This document shows, piece by piece, positions 19,053 through 28,392 of a stretch of 64,000 nt of DNA (position 1 is the first letter of the stretch; each line of letters opens with the position of its first letter). Location: positions 124,001-188,000 of the forward strand of contig CALGSZ010000106.1 in assembly GCA_937901745.1 (NCBI GenBank), read 5' to 3'. Origin of the DNA: an uncultured Chloroflexota bacterium (GTDB taxonomy: Bacteria; Chloroflexota; Chloroflexia; Thermomicrobiales; UBA6265). The notes beneath the pieces are model-generated. The model ran no database searches and was not told the origin of the DNA. It saw nothing but the letters and a program-made list of their open reading frames with translations. The position numbers and the translations under genes are program-made.

Positions 19053-19927
19053 TGATGACCGAAGCCGCACTAGATCACCCCTCGGAAGCGGCGACACGGA
19101 GCGCGACGCTCGACCTCACCTCCGGCCAGCAGGTCGTTGCGCCAGCGGCTATCCAGCTGCGTGGCATCGGCCGGAGCTACGAAGGCCCGAATGGCACGGT
19201 CGTCGCGCTGAGGGATGTCGATCTCGACGTGCGGCGCGGTGAGTTCTGCGTCATCGTCGGCCCGTCCGGCTGCGGCAAGACCACCCTCTTGCGGATGCTG
19301 GCCGGGCTCGATCAGCCGACCACTGGCGCCATTTCCTTCCCTGCCACGGATGGCGCGCCGCCGGCGAACGCGATGGTCTTCCAGGGACGCTCCGTCTTTC
19401 CTTGGCTGTCCGTCCGCGACAATATCGCCTACGGCTTGAAGCTGCGCGGCGCTCCCCGCAAGGTCCGGCAAGCCCGAGCGGACGCCCTGATGGAGATGGT
19501 GGGGCTGAGCCGCTTCGCGAAGGCCTATCCGCACCAGCTTTCCGAGGGGATGCGCCAGCGCGTCGCGATCGCCCGCGCGCTCGCTGTCGATCCTGATCTC
19601 CTCCTCATGGACGAGCCTTTTGGCGCACTCGACGAGCAGACGCGCTTCTTGCTCCAGGAAGAGCTTCTCCGCATCTGGGAGGAGACGCGGAAGACCGTCA
19701 TCTTTGTCACCCACTCGATTGACGAGGCGCTGACGCTCGCAGATCGCGTCGTGGTAATGACGGCCCATCCCGGCACCATCAAGGCTGTCATTCCCATTCC
19801 GTTCGCGCGGCCTCGCACGCTCGCGGCCGTCCGATCTGATCCGGAGTTCGCGCGGCTTTTCACGCGCATCTGGGATCTGCTGCGGCAAGACGTCCAGGCG
19901 GCGCGAGCCGCGGGAGTTGCAACATGA
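19052..19927 (+). CDS. NitT/TauT-type ABC transporter ATP-binding protein
   Basis: ATPase subunit of the importer, 291 residues. After about 30 unconserved residues come Walker A GPSGCGKTT, the Q-loop VFQGRSVFPWLSV and signature LSEGMRQR. Walker B is LLLMDEPFGALD and the switch His lies in FVTHSIDEAL. The signature has Glu in place of the usual second Gly (LSGGM), a variant I associate with some actinobacterial homologs. It overlaps the binding-protein gene by one base and the permease by four (ATGA), so the three are coupled. Confidence 0.93.
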   Translation: MMTEAALDHPSEAATRSATLDLTSGQQVVAPAAIQLRGIGRSYEGPNGTVVALRDVDLDVRRGEFCVIVGPSGCGKTTLLRMLAGLDQPTTGAISFPATDGAPPANAMVFQGRSVFPWLSVRDNIAYGLKLRGAPRKVRQARADALMEMVGLSRFAKAYPHQLSEGMRQRVAIARALAVDPDLLLMDEPFGALDEQTRFLLQEELLRIWEETRKTVIFVTHSIDEALTLADRVVVMTAHPGTIKAVIPIPFARPRTLAAVRSDPEFARLFTRIWDLLRQDVQAARAAGVAT

Positions 19928-20694
19928 GTCGGCAGAGCCGGCGCGCCATCGAGCTGACGCTGACGGCAAGCGCGCCGGCAATCATCCTCGCCGTGTGGGA
20001 GGTGCTTTCTCGCACCGGTCGCATCGATCCCCTCTTCTGGCCCGCGCCCTCGACGCTCTGGCCGACGTTCCTGGACCTTCTGCGCGACGGCGACCTCTTG
20101 ACTGACATCCGCGTCAGCCTCGTGCGCATCCTCGGCGGGTTCCTGCTCGGCGCGATACCCGGCGTCCTGCTCGGATTGGCGATGGGGCTCTTCTGGCCGA
20201 TCCGCGTCTTCGTCATGCCGATCGCCACCGCGGTCTATGCCATTCCGAAGATCGCCGTCCTACCGCTCGTCATCATCGCGCTCGGCACCGGGGAAGCGTC
20301 GAAGTGGACCATCGTCGCCATCTCGATCTTCTTCCTCGTCGTTCTGAACACGATGAGCGGTGTCCTCGCCATAGATCCTTCATTCCGGGATGTCGCGAAG
20401 AACTTTGGGGCGAGCCGCGCCCAGATGTTCACCACGGTCGCGCTGCCCGGCGCTCTCCCCGCCATCTTCACGGGTCTTCGGCTCGGACTCGGCTTCTCTC
20501 TGATCGTCATCGTCGGCGCGGAGTTCTTGGCCGCGAAGGAAGGGATCGGGCACCTGATCTGGGAGAGCTACAGTATCCTGGCGATCAAGAAGATGTATGT
20601 CGGCCTCATCCTGACTGGCATACTTGGCTGGCTGCTGACGCTAAGCTTAGATCTGCTCGAGAACCTCGTCCTCCCCTGGCGGCCGGCACGGTAA
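19924..20694 (+). CDS. NitT/TauT-type ABC transporter permease
   Basis: Inner-membrane permease of the SsuC/TauC group, 256 residues with about six helices. The cytoplasmic EAA-type coupling loop is visible around NFGASRAQMFTTVALPGALP. Conserved PKIAVLPLVIIALGTGEASK lies before it. The start ATGA overlaps the ATPase stop. It completes a one-binding-protein, one-ATPase, one-permease importer. Confidence 0.93.
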   Translation: MSRQSRRAIELTLTASAPAIILAVWEVLSRTGRIDPLFWPAPSTLWPTFLDLLRDGDLLTDIRVSLVRILGGFLLGAIPGVLLGLAMGLFWPIRVFVMPIATAVYAIPKIAVLPLVIIALGTGEASKWTIVAISIFFLVVLNTMSGVLAIDPSFRDVAKNFGASRAQMFTTVALPGALPAIFTGLRLGLGFSLIVIVGAEFLAAKEGIGHLIWESYSILAIKKMYVGLILTGILGWLLTLSLDLLENLVLPWRPAR

Positions 20695-20721
20695 GAAGAC
20701 GCTCACTGCCCGAGGCGCGCG

Positions 20722-21699
20722 ATGTCTCCGACGCCCACCGAAGTACCAGCGCCATCCCTCTTGACTCAGCGCCCTACCTCCTCGCCCGCCCCGCAAAGTC
20801 AGAGCCGGCTTCGACTTTGGCTGCGCGCGATTCGTTACTCCTCCTTCACCGCCTCGATCATCCCGATCGTCGTCGGCTCGTCGCTGGCGCTCGTCGCGCG
20901 CTCCTTCGACATCGGCCTGTTCATCGTCATGCTTCTGGCCTCGGTCGCCTGCCACGCTGGCGCCAACCTCGCGAACGACTACTTCGACTATCTCAAGGGC
21001 GTCGACACGGCTGACCCTGCCGGCCCACAGCGCGTCATCCCGACCGGGCTGCTGACGGCTTCGGAAGTGCGCAATGGAATGATCGTCGCGTTCGCGACCG
21101 CGACCGCGCTTGGTTTCGTCATCGTCTGGCAGACCGGCTGGGAGATCTTCGTGCTCGCGCTGGTCAGCCTCGGCGCGGCCTACTTCTACACGGGCGGCCC
21201 CAAGCCGCTCGGCTATATCGCCCTCGGCGAGCCGACCGTCTTCATCTTCATGGGACTCGTCATGGTCGGCGGATCATATTATGTCCACACCCAGCAGCTC
21301 AGCTGGCTGCCGATCGTCGTCTCGCTGCCGATCGCCTTCCTGGCCGCCGCGATCCTCCACGCGAACAACCTCCGCGACATCGAGTCCGACCGGCGAGCCG
21401 GCAAGGTGACGCTCGCAACCGTGCTTGGGCGTCCGGCCGCCGATGTGGAGTATCTTGTTCTCGTCGGAGGGGCGTTCATCGCGGTAACTGGCTTGATTGC
21501 CTGGCAGCCGCGCTTCTGGCCGACCGCGATCGCCGGGCTTGCAATTCCGCGCGCGGTCCAGCTCGTGATGGACGCCTTCGCGGCGCGGGAGACGCCACAG
21601 CTGAATCGGCTTCTCCGCAAGACCGCTGGTCTACACTTGTGGCTTGGAACGCTGCTCGCGATTGGACTGATCATCCGTGCCGTTTTCGACCGAATCTGA
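20722..21699 (+). CDS. menA: UbiA-family prenyltransferase, MenA-like
   Basis: Membrane prenyltransferase of 325 residues with about eight helices. The first Asp-rich motif is NLANDYFDYLKGVDTAD and the second is LRDIESDRRAGK, as in 1,4-dihydroxy-2-naphthoate prenyltransferase. The N-terminal 30 residues are a low-complexity Pro/Ser/Thr stretch. MenA makes demethylmenaquinone from DHNA and a polyprenyl diphosphate. Other Men genes are not in the window, so the symbol rests on motif pattern; another UbiA substrate is possible. It starts 27 bases after the permease and is probably co-transcribed. Confidence 0.85.
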   Translation: MSPTPTEVPAPSLLTQRPTSSPAPQSQSRLRLWLRAIRYSSFTASIIPIVVGSSLALVARSFDIGLFIVMLLASVACHAGANLANDYFDYLKGVDTADPAGPQRVIPTGLLTASEVRNGMIVAFATATALGFVIVWQTGWEIFVLALVSLGAAYFYTGGPKPLGYIALGEPTVFIFMGLVMVGGSYYVHTQQLSWLPIVVSLPIAFLAAAILHANNLRDIESDRRAGKVTLATVLGRPAADVEYLVLVGGAFIAVTGLIAWQPRFWPTAIAGLAIPRAVQLVMDAFAARETPQLNRLLRKTAGLHLWLGTLLAIGLIIRAVFDRI

Positions 21700-21754
21700 T
21701 CCGAATGCAGGCAATATTGGCATCAGCGAGCGCTCGGAAAGGGATTCGAGGGTG

Positions 21755-22597
21755 ATGAGTCGCCGCGCATTCGCTCTCGGCGGCGCGCTCGGCGCCCTTG
21801 CCGCGCTCGGACTCTCCAGCGCGGAAGCGTACGCGGCCCGCTACGTCAATCCCTACTCGCCACGGTTGGAGCGCGTCCGCTTCCGCTTGCCGGAGGGCAA
21901 GGAAGGCCTCGCCGGTCTCCGCATCGGCTTTATCACCGATACACACGTCGGCCCATTCATCACCCCGGACGACCTCGCACGAGCAACTGAGCTGCTCGCC
22001 GGGGAGCAACCCGACCTGCTACTCCTGGGCGGCGATTACGTGTCGGAGATCCCTCGGCTCGTGCCGGACACGGTCGACGTCCTTGCCGAACTGGCGAGCA
22101 AGACGCCGCTCGGCGCCTTCGCCGTCCTCGGCAACCACGACCTCGCCTTGACACCGGGCAGGCTCGACGCGGCAATGGAGGCATCCGGCATCGCCGTGCT
22201 CCGGAACCGCGCGGTCGCTGTCGAGCACCGTGGCGAGACTCTTTGGATCGCCGGCATTGACGAGACGATCCTCGGCAACCCGGACCCTCAGGAGACGTTC
22301 GCCTCCATTCCGCCGGGCGCGGCAGCGCTCGCCCTCTGGCATGAGCCGCAATTCGCGGAAGAGGCCGCCGCTCTCGGAGCGTTCGCGCAGCTTTCCGGGC
22401 ACACGCACGGCGGCCAAGTGCGCCTGCCAGGCATCGGGCCGGTCGGCTTGCCGCCTCACGGTCGCCGGCACGTCATCGGGCTCGGGGACGCCGATGGCAT
22501 GCCCATCTACACATCGCGGGGTGTCGGCGTCTACCGCCCACCGGTACGCTTCAACTGCCCGCCGGAAGTGACCCTCGTCGAGCTCGTCGCCGCCTAA
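21755..22597 (+). CDS. Tat-exported calcineurin-like metallophosphoesterase (YkuE/YaeI-type)
   Basis: Two-metal phosphoesterase of 280 residues. A twin-arginine signal MSRRAFALGGALGALAAL ends near AEAYA. Metal ligands are seen in FITDTHVGP, LLGGDYV, VLGNHDLA and SGHTHGGQVR. Relatives include YkuE and the LpxH-like/YaeI group, which act on lipid or nucleotide phosphates outside the membrane. ATG at 21755 with gagggtg upstream is preferred over an in-frame ATG at 21677 that overlaps menA and delays the twin arginines. It likely belongs to the same transcript as menA. Confidence 0.9.
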   Translation: MSRRAFALGGALGALAALGLSSAEAYAARYVNPYSPRLERVRFRLPEGKEGLAGLRIGFITDTHVGPFITPDDLARATELLAGEQPDLLLLGGDYVSEIPRLVPDTVDVLAELASKTPLGAFAVLGNHDLALTPGRLDAAMEASGIAVLRNRAVAVEHRGETLWIAGIDETILGNPDPQETFASIPPGAAALALWHEPQFAEEAAALGAFAQLSGHTHGGQVRLPGIGPVGLPPHGRRHVIGLGDADGMPIYTSRGVGVYRPPVRFNCPPEVTLVELVAA

Positions 22598-22709
22598 GAG
22601 GGTGGCAACCGCTCCGCGTTGCGCATCGCCGGGAGCGGCGCTACGATCCATTCCCCAATCGGTCGAGCGGCCGCGCCGCGCGATTTCGACCCAAGCGAGG
22701 AGGAGTCCC

Positions 22710-23927
22710 GTGCCAAGAGCGACGTCGCGTTGGGGTCTGTTCCTTCCGATCATTCCGCTCCTACTCTGGCTAGCTCTCCCAGTTACCTACTTGACTAATC
22801 CCGGCCAGGCATCCGCGCAGGAAACCGAAGGCACGCCGACGCCACAAGGCTTTGACACCGTCAACGTCGAGCTCGTGCTCGACTCCTCCGGCTCGATGGC
22901 TGAGACGCTGCCGGATGGGCAAACCCGGATTGACGCGGCGAAGCAAGTGCTGCGACAGGTAATCGACGCGATCCCCGAACGCGAAGGGATCAACGTCGGG
23001 TTCCGCGTTTACGGTCACCGAGGCACGAACACCGAAGCCGGTCGCGCCGAAAGCTGCCGCTCGACCGAGCTGCGCGTGCCGATTGAAGGCGTGAACAAAG
23101 AAGCGCTCTTGGCGGAGGTGGATCAGTATCAGCCGGTCGGTTGGACGCCGATTGCCCTGTCGCTGCGCGAGGCAGCCGGGGATTTCGAGCCGCCGGATGA
23201 AGGCGAAGGGAACTTCGTTGTCCTGGTCACGGACGGTCTCGAGACGTGCGGCGGCGATCCGTGCACCGCGTCCCGGCAGCTCAAGCAAAGTGACATCGAC
23301 GTCACGACGCACGTCATCAGCTTCGCCCTCTCCGAGGAAGAGCAGGCGAATCTGCAATGCATCGTCGATGAGAGCGGTGGATTGCTCCTCGGCGCGGGCA
23401 ACGCCGAGGAGCTGGCCCAAGCGCTCTTCACAATCCTGGAGCAGATCGAAGTCGTCGTCCGGAATGGAGTGCTGGAGATCGAGTCGATCGGCGGCGTTTT
23501 CCCGAGGGCGACGATCGAAGGCGGGTCCGAAGCGAGCGACACCGACCCCGAAGGCGAGCCCGTCTCGATCACGCTGACCGACGAGAACCGAGTCGAGCTG
23601 CCTGCCGGAACGTACACGGTCCGCTGGACTAACCCGAGCGGCGAAGAAACGCGAATCACCGTCGAAGTCGAGGCCGAACAGACGACCATCATCCGTGGCT
23701 CGCTCTTGCGGCTGCCGCATGGCGCGGGTGAGGTCTACACACTCAAGGCCCAGGACGGAACCGTCATCTGGAACGGGCCGATCGAGCTCGGCGACACCGT
23801 TTGGGTGCTGCCAGGCATCTACCGGCTTCAGTTGGCAGAGATCACCGGCGACGCCGTCATCATTTCGCTCGACGTTCAAACTTTGCCTGGTTCCGTCACG
23901 GAGGTCTCCGTCACCACCGCTCCGTGA
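22710..23927 (+). CDS. Exported von Willebrand factor A domain protein
   Basis: The 405-residue protein has an N-terminal signal or anchor (LFLPIIPLLLWLALPVTYL) and a short Thr-Pro linker. The VWA domain (about residues 50-255) has a complete MIDAS: DSSGSM, Thr in GWTPIALS and Asp in VTDGLETCGGDPC. Two beta-rich segments follow. Metal-dependent ligand binding outside the cell is expected; the partner is unknown. GTG at 22710 follows ggaggag by four bases, and the in-frame extension to 22602 is not needed. Several Cys pairs suggest disulfides. Confidence 0.88.
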   Translation: MPRATSRWGLFLPIIPLLLWLALPVTYLTNPGQASAQETEGTPTPQGFDTVNVELVLDSSGSMAETLPDGQTRIDAAKQVLRQVIDAIPEREGINVGFRVYGHRGTNTEAGRAESCRSTELRVPIEGVNKEALLAEVDQYQPVGWTPIALSLREAAGDFEPPDEGEGNFVVLVTDGLETCGGDPCTASRQLKQSDIDVTTHVISFALSEEEQANLQCIVDESGGLLLGAGNAEELAQALFTILEQIEVVVRNGVLEIESIGGVFPRATIEGGSEASDTDPEGEPVSITLTDENRVELPAGTYTVRWTNPSGEETRITVEVEAEQTTIIRGSLLRLPHGAGEVYTLKAQDGTVIWNGPIELGDTVWVLPGIYRLQLAEITGDAVIISLDVQTLPGSVTEVSVTTAP

Positions 23928-23929
23928 CG
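23894..23929 (+). terminator. Hairpin over the stop of the VWA gene
   Basis: Perfect 10-bp inverted repeat cgtcacggag / ctccgtgacg with a 16-base loop, spanning the VWA stop codon and followed by cataattcc. Probable terminator or 3'-end stabiliser; the T-tract is poor. Confidence 0.5.
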
Positions 23930-24025
23930 CATAATTCCGCTCACGGCGGTAATCGGGCCGTCTGGATCGCTCACTGCGTCCCAGCAGGGACGCGTCGTCT
24001 CATAGCGAGGGATTGAGCCGGCGCT

Positions 24026-25159
24026 ATGAACCAGGTGAGGGTCGGTGTCGTTGGGTGTGGAATCGGCTCCTGGCACATCGAGGGGTACGCGGAAGATCCG
24101 CGAGCGAAAGTTGTCGCACTCGCCGGTCTCGATACCGATCGTTGCCTCCGATTAGCCAAGCAACATGACATACCGGATGTTTTCGGCGATTACCGCGAGC
24201 TCCTAGAGAAAGCCGAGATTGACGCGCTCAGCGTCGCCGTTCCGAATCACCTTCACCTCCCGATCGGCCTCGCCGCCATCGAGGCTGGCAAGCACGTCCT
24301 CATGGAAAAGCCCCTGGCCCGCAACGCCGTCGAAGGCGAGCAGCTCGTCCGGGCCGCCAAAGAGAAGGGCGTCATCCTGGCGATCGCGTTCAATCGCCGC
24401 GCCCGATCCGACATGCAAGTGTTGCGGCAGGTCATCGATGACGGCGCGCTGGGCGAGATCTACTACGCCAAGGCGTTCTGGATGCGACGCTCAGGCATTC
24501 CGGGACTCGGCAGCTGGTTCACCAGTAAGGAGGAAGCCGGTGGCGGTCCCTTGATCGATCTCGGCGTACATGTCCTCGACATGGCGCTTTGGTTGATGGA
24601 CAACCCCCGCGTTGTCTCGGTCAGCGCCGCCACCTACGCGAAGCTCGGTCCGCAGGGCAAGGGCAATTGGGGTGGCAGCCGCTTCACGGTGACGCCAGAC
24701 CGGCCCTATGAGGTCGAGGACCTGGCGACCGCGTTCCTGCGAACCGATCGCGGCGCGACGATTCATCTGGAGACGTGCTGGGCAGCGTACACCGGCATGA
24801 CCGATGAGTTCGGCGTCATTCTGTACGGCGACAAGGGCGGAGCCGAGCTGCACGTCAAGGATTACGCCGAAGTCGGGACCCTGCGCATCTTCGGTGACAT
24901 GGGCGGCGTGCCGACCGACAGCACCCCGCGAATTCAACCGAAACGGAAGGTCTACGCTGGCCACGCCGAGGTCATCCGCCGCTTCATTGACAGCATCCTG
25001 ACCGGCGCGCCGATGAGCCCGAGCGGCGAGGAGGGCCTGGACCGCACCCGCTTGATCGACTGCATCTACCGCTCGGCGGAGATCGGTCGAGAAGTACGGC
25101 TCGACGAGCCGGATCCGGCGGTCGCGGAGATTGCCGGAGCGGCGACCCAAGGGGTGTGA
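24026..25159 (+). CDS. Gfo/Idh/MocA family oxidoreductase
   Basis: NAD(P)-dependent sugar or inositol dehydrogenase type, 377 residues. The Rossmann loop [12 protein letters not shown] is N-terminal, followed by the family motif [14 protein letters not shown] with its conserved Lys. The C-terminal domain has [18 protein letters not shown], which carries the substrate and catalytic Asp/His segment. Substrate is unknown. It is followed after four bases by the ThuA-like gene and then the flavin oxidase, suggesting one transcript for oxidative sugar or amino-sugar breakdown. Confidence 0.92.
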   Translation: MNQVRVGVVGCGIGSWHIEGYAEDPRAKVVALAGLDTDRCLRLAKQHDIPDVFGDYRELLEKAEIDALSVAVPNHLHLPIGLAAIEAGKHVLMEKPLARNAVEGEQLVRAAKEKGVILAIAFNRRARSDMQVLRQVIDDGALGEIYYAKAFWMRRSGIPGLGSWFTSKEEAGGGPLIDLGVHVLDMALWLMDNPRVVSVSAATYAKLGPQGKGNWGGSRFTVTPDRPYEVEDLATAFLRTDRGATIHLETCWAAYTGMTDEFGVILYGDKGGAELHVKDYAEVGTLRIFGDMGGVPTDSTPRIQPKRKVYAGHAEVIRRFIDSILTGAPMSPSGEEGLDRTRLIDCIYRSAEIGREVRLDEPDPAVAEIAGAATQGV

Positions 25160-25163
25160 GCGA

Positions 25164-25898
25164 ATGGCGATCAATGTCACGGTCTGGAACGAGTACCGTC
25201 ACGAGCGCGAAGACCCGAAGATCGGCGCGATCTATCCCGAGGGCATCCACGGCGCGATCGCGGATGCGCTGCGCAACGAAAGCGATCTGACAGTCCGAAC
25301 GGCGACGCTCGATGAGCCGGAGCACGGCCTGACCGCGGAAGCGCTGGCGGCGACCGACGTCCTCATTTGGTGGGGCCACCAGGCGCACGGCGAGGTGCGC
25401 GACGATGTCGTGGATCGCGTGCACCAGCGCGTGCTCGACGGCATGGGCCTGATCGTCCTCCACTCCGGTCACTACTCGAAGATCTTCAAGCGCCTGATGG
25501 GTACGTCGTGTAGCCTCAAATGGCGCGTCGCCACCGACAAAGAGCGGCTCTGGGTGGTGGCTCCCGGGCACCCCATCGTCTCCGGCTTGGGCGAGTACAT
25601 TGAACTCGCCGAGGAGGAGATGTACGGCGAGTATTTCGATATCCCGGCGCCGGACGAGCTCATCTTCGTGAGCTGGTTCAGCGGCGGCGAGATCTTCCGC
25701 TCGGGGTGCTGTTATCGGCGGGGAGCTGGCCGCATTTTCTACTTCCGCCCGGGCCATGAGACCTTCCCGACCTTCCATCACCCGGACGTGCAGCGCGTGA
25801 TCGTCAACGCCGTCCGCTGGGCCGCGCCACTGCCGCACACCACGCCGATGTACGGTCGGGCACAACCGCTCGAACCGTTGCCAGGATCGGGAAACTAG
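25164..25898 (+). CDS. ThuA-like protein (trehalose-utilisation family)
   Basis: Class I glutamine-amidotransferase-like fold, 244 residues. ThuA proteins lie in sugar operons and in rhizobia are implicated in oxidising trehalose-type disaccharides to 3-keto forms. Seen are [11 protein letters not shown] at the N-terminus, [24 protein letters not shown] and a late [16 protein letters not shown] with conserved His. ATG at 25164 lies four bases after the Gfo/Idh stop and has aagggg upstream, so it is translationally linked. Precise activity unknown. Confidence 0.9.
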   Translation: MAINVTVWNEYRHEREDPKIGAIYPEGIHGAIADALRNESDLTVRTATLDEPEHGLTAEALAATDVLIWWGHQAHGEVRDDVVDRVHQRVLDGMGLIVLHSGHYSKIFKRLMGTSCSLKWRVATDKERLWVVAPGHPIVSGLGEYIELAEEEMYGEYFDIPAPDELIFVSWFSGGEIFRSGCCYRRGAGRIFYFRPGHETFPTFHHPDVQRVIVNAVRWAAPLPHTTPMYGRAQPLEPLPGSGN

Positions 25899-25925
25899 GA
25901 GTCAATAACCTAAGAGTCGATAACC
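25899..25925 (+). repeat. Short imperfect tandem repeat between the ThuA and oxidase genes
   Basis: Two 12-base copies, gagtcaataacc and gagtcgataacc, begin 15 bases apart and differ at one base. They fill most of the 48-base gap just before the ggaggagg Shine-Dalgarno of the oxidase. Could be a small slippage duplication or a binding site. Confidence 0.5.
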
Positions 25926-25946
25926 GCGGAGGAGGTCTGACGGGCG

Positions 25947-27089
25947 ATGAGCGACACGCACTATGAGGTCATCGTTATCGGTGGCGGGACGATGGGCACC
26001 GCCGCCGCCTGGGCCCTCGGCAAGCGTGGCGTGCGGGCGCTGGTGCTCGAGCAGTTTCAGCACGTCCACGACCGTGGCGCGCACGGCGGCCAAACGCGCG
26101 TCATCCGCCATGCCTACGCCGAGGGACCAGAGTACGTTCCCCTCGTCCTGAAGGCGGACGACCTCTGGTGCGAGCTCGGGGAAGAGATTGGCGAGACGGT
26201 CTTCCATCGCGTCGGCACACTCGAGATGGCCGCGCCGGGCTACACGCATGCTCGCCTCGCCCGCGAGTCCGCCGCCGCGAACAACCTCCCATTTGAGTGG
26301 CTCGATCCCGCTGAGGTCCGGCGCCGCTGGCCACACGTCCACATCCCTGACGATTGGGAAGCCGGATATGGCGAGCGCGCTGGATTCCTGGTCGTCGAGC
26401 CGGCCCTGCACGGTATGGCCAATCTGGCCCGGCGCCTCGGCGTTACGCTGCGCGACCATGAGCCGGTCACGAGTTGGGGCGCGTCTTCAGAGAGCGTCTG
26501 GGTCGAGACCGCGAACGGCCGGTACACCGGCGACCGGTTGATCGTTTCGGCCGGCGCGTGGTCAGCCAAGATTCTGCGCGACCTGGGTCTGCCGTTGGAG
26601 ATTCAGCGCAAAGTGCTCTGGTGGCTCGACGTCGAGGACCCTGACGCGTTCGCACCCGGCCGGTTCCCCGTGTTCATCACCGACTCCGCGCACGGTGAGA
26701 TCTACGGCTTTCCGATCTTCGGGCAACCGGGGCTGAAAATCGCCAACCACCGGGGCGGCGATCCGTGCGATCCGGACACCGTCCGGCTCGAAGCGGACAA
26801 CGAGGAAGCGGCGGACGTCATCGGCCTGGCGAGCTGGCTCCTGCCCGGCGTGACCGACCGCATCGTCAAGAGCGCCGTCTGCCTCTACGCTCGGACGCCG
26901 GACACGCACTTCATCATGGACCGGCACCCGAATTGGCCGCAGGTGGTCATCGCGGCCGGATTCTCCGGTCACGGCTTCAAGTTCGCGCCCGCGGTCGGAG
27001 AGCACCTTGTCGAGCTGGCTCTGAACGAGGAGGCGCGGCCGTATCCGCTCTTCGAGCTCGGCCGGTTCGGCGCGGTCCAGGCGGGCTAG
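25947..27089 (+). CDS. FAD-dependent amine oxidase, monomeric sarcosine oxidase / N-methyltryptophan oxidase type
   Basis: Flavoprotein of the DAO superfamily, 380 residues. The dinucleotide loop is VIVIGGGTMGTAAAWAL. AHGGQTRVIRHAYAEGPEY is the segment that binds FAD in MSOX-type enzymes. The C-terminal GFSGHGFKFAPAVGE is diagnostic. KSAVCLYARTPDTHFIMD places a Cys where MSOX binds FAD covalently, so a covalent flavin is likely. It would oxidise a secondary amine, giving an imine or aldehyde plus H2O2. It follows the ThuA-like gene by 48 bases after a strong ggaggagg site. The exact amine is unknown. Confidence 0.92.
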   Translation: MSDTHYEVIVIGGGTMGTAAAWALGKRGVRALVLEQFQHVHDRGAHGGQTRVIRHAYAEGPEYVPLVLKADDLWCELGEEIGETVFHRVGTLEMAAPGYTHARLARESAAANNLPFEWLDPAEVRRRWPHVHIPDDWEAGYGERAGFLVVEPALHGMANLARRLGVTLRDHEPVTSWGASSESVWVETANGRYTGDRLIVSAGAWSAKILRDLGLPLEIQRKVLWWLDVEDPDAFAPGRFPVFITDSAHGEIYGFPIFGQPGLKIANHRGGDPCDPDTVRLEADNEEAADVIGLASWLLPGVTDRIVKSAVCLYARTPDTHFIMDRHPNWPQVVIAAGFSGHGFKFAPAVGEHLVELALNEEARPYPLFELGRFGAVQAG

Positions 27090-27101
27090 CGCAACTCGAC
27101 G

Positions 27102-27482
27102 TTACGAGCGGGAGGCGAGAGCGTTCCGATCCCGCGCGTCCGCGGGAAGCTCGTCCTCAGGCGAGCTGGCACCGAGGGCAGTCTCCGGAACGCTCGGGTC
27201 GGCGCCGCGCGGCCAGCCGCCTCTCGCGGCGGCCCACTCCTGGACCACCTCGTGCAGGCGACGATCGCGCATGATGAAGCCGGTGGCCGAGGTCTTGCGG
27301 GCGCTGCCGCTGTCTTGCAGGTCGGCCAACGCCTCCCGCAGGTCACGGATGAACGCGCGTTGCTGGGCGGGCGTGAAGTTGGCGGTAAACGGGAAGAGGC
27401 GGGGATCACGCGTTTGCAGGTAGGTGACCACCCGCTCCGCGAGACGGTGATCGTAATTCGGTTCCGGATCGATTTGCGCCAC
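27102..27482 (-). CDS. Hypothetical protein, about 126 residues
   Basis: I do not recognise a family. The protein has a plausible globular core: DHRLAERVVTYLQTRDP, PFTANFTPAQQRAFI, DLREALADLQDSG and IMRDRRLHEVVQEWAAA. Its C-terminus is low in order. It is alpha-helical, lacks a signal or membrane helix, and resembles a small regulator or cofactor-binding domain only in general terms. GTG at 27482 has ggagg ten bases upstream. The frame stays open further upstream, but there it only shadows the SDR gene. It converges on the flavin oxidase and lies downstream of the SDR on the same strand. Confidence 0.6.
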   Translation of the reverse strand: MAQIDPEPNYDHRLAERVVTYLQTRDPRLFPFTANFTPAQQRAFIRDLREALADLQDSGSARKTSATGFIMRDRRLHEVVQEWAAARGGWPRGADPSVPETALGASSPEDELPADARDRNALASRS

Positions 27483-27560
27483 GCCCAGCCATCCTCCACT
27501 GATCAAAGTCACGCCACACAGGCGCGCCGGGCCGCTTGGCAAGCCGCCGCGCCCGCCCTC

Positions 27561-27590
27561 ATTGTAGCGTTGACCACGTGAGCCGGCGAA
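27561..27590 (-). promoter_or_regulatory. Weak promoter candidate for the hypothetical gene at 27102-27482
   Basis: On the minus strand TTCGCC (27590-27585), an 18-bp spacer and TACAAT (27566-27561) precede the gene by about 75 bases. The -35 match is poor. Confidence 0.3.
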
Positions 27591-27612
27591 GGCTCCGGAC
27601 CCGCAATTCGCG

Positions 27613-28392
27613 CTAGCTCGGCCAGTTTCCTCCGTCGACGTTGAGGCATTGCTGCGTGATGTAGTCGGCATCGGAGGAGGCGAGGAAGACAGCAGCGCCG
27701 GCGACATCCTCGGGCTGCTCGATGCGGCCGATCGGGATCTGCTCCGAGAAGCGGCGCTTCGGCTCGCCAACTTCCCATCCCAGGATCTTCGCGAACTGGC
27801 GGTCCACTTCCTCCCAGAACGGCGTGTCGACGATTCCAGGCGCAATCGCATTGACATTGATCTTATGCGGCGCCAGCGCGAGCGCCATGGACTGCGTCAT
27901 GCTGATCACGCAGGCCTTGCTGGCGCAGTAGGCCAGCACATGCGCCTCCCCACGCCGGCCTGCTTGCGACGCGAGATTGATAATCTTGCCTCCCCGCCCC
28001 TGCTCGATCATCCGCCGAGCCGCTGCTTGGCTGCACCAGAGCAGTCCCTTGCAATTGACATCGAAGATGAAGTCCCAATCCTGTTCGGTCGTCTCGAAGA
28101 AGGGAATGATTTTCCCGACGCCGGCGTTGTTGACGAGGATGTCCACGCCCCCGAACGTCTCTACCGCCGTGTCCACCATCTTCTGCACCTGGGATTGGTC
28201 GCGGACGTCAACCGCCACCGCGACAGCTTGCCCGCCGGCAGCATGGATCTCATCGGCCACCGCCTGCGCGCCTTCGAGTTTGAGATCGGCAACGACGACT
28301 TTAGCTCCCTCCTTGGCGTAGCGGAGGCAGATAGCGCGGCCAATCCCTTGTGCGCCACCCGTGACAATCGCCACCTTACCCTCAAGACGCAT
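27613..28392 (-). CDS. Short-chain dehydrogenase/reductase (SDR)
   Basis: Classical SDR of 259 residues. The cofactor motif is VTGGAQGIGRAI, followed by NNAGVGKI and the catalytic Ser-Tyr-Lys in NLASQAGRRGEAHVLAYCASKACV. The C-terminus has VNAIAPGIVDTPFW and LNVDGGNW. It likely interconverts an alcohol and a ketone on a sugar or sugar-acid intermediate. ATG at 28392 has a ggaggagg-type site nine bases upstream and overlaps the last 11 bases of the enolase-superfamily gene. The two are therefore translationally coupled. An in-frame upstream start lies inside that gene and is rejected. Confidence 0.93.
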   Translation of the reverse strand: MRLEGKVAIVTGGAQGIGRAICLRYAKEGAKVVVADLKLEGAQAVADEIHAAGGQAVAVAVDVRDQSQVQKMVDTAVETFGGVDILVNNAGVGKIIPFFETTEQDWDFIFDVNCKGLLWCSQAAARRMIEQGRGGKIINLASQAGRRGEAHVLAYCASKACVISMTQSMALALAPHKINVNAIAPGIVDTPFWEEVDRQFAKILGWEVGEPKRRFSEQIPIGRIEQPEDVAGAAVFLASSDADYITQQCLNVDGGNWPS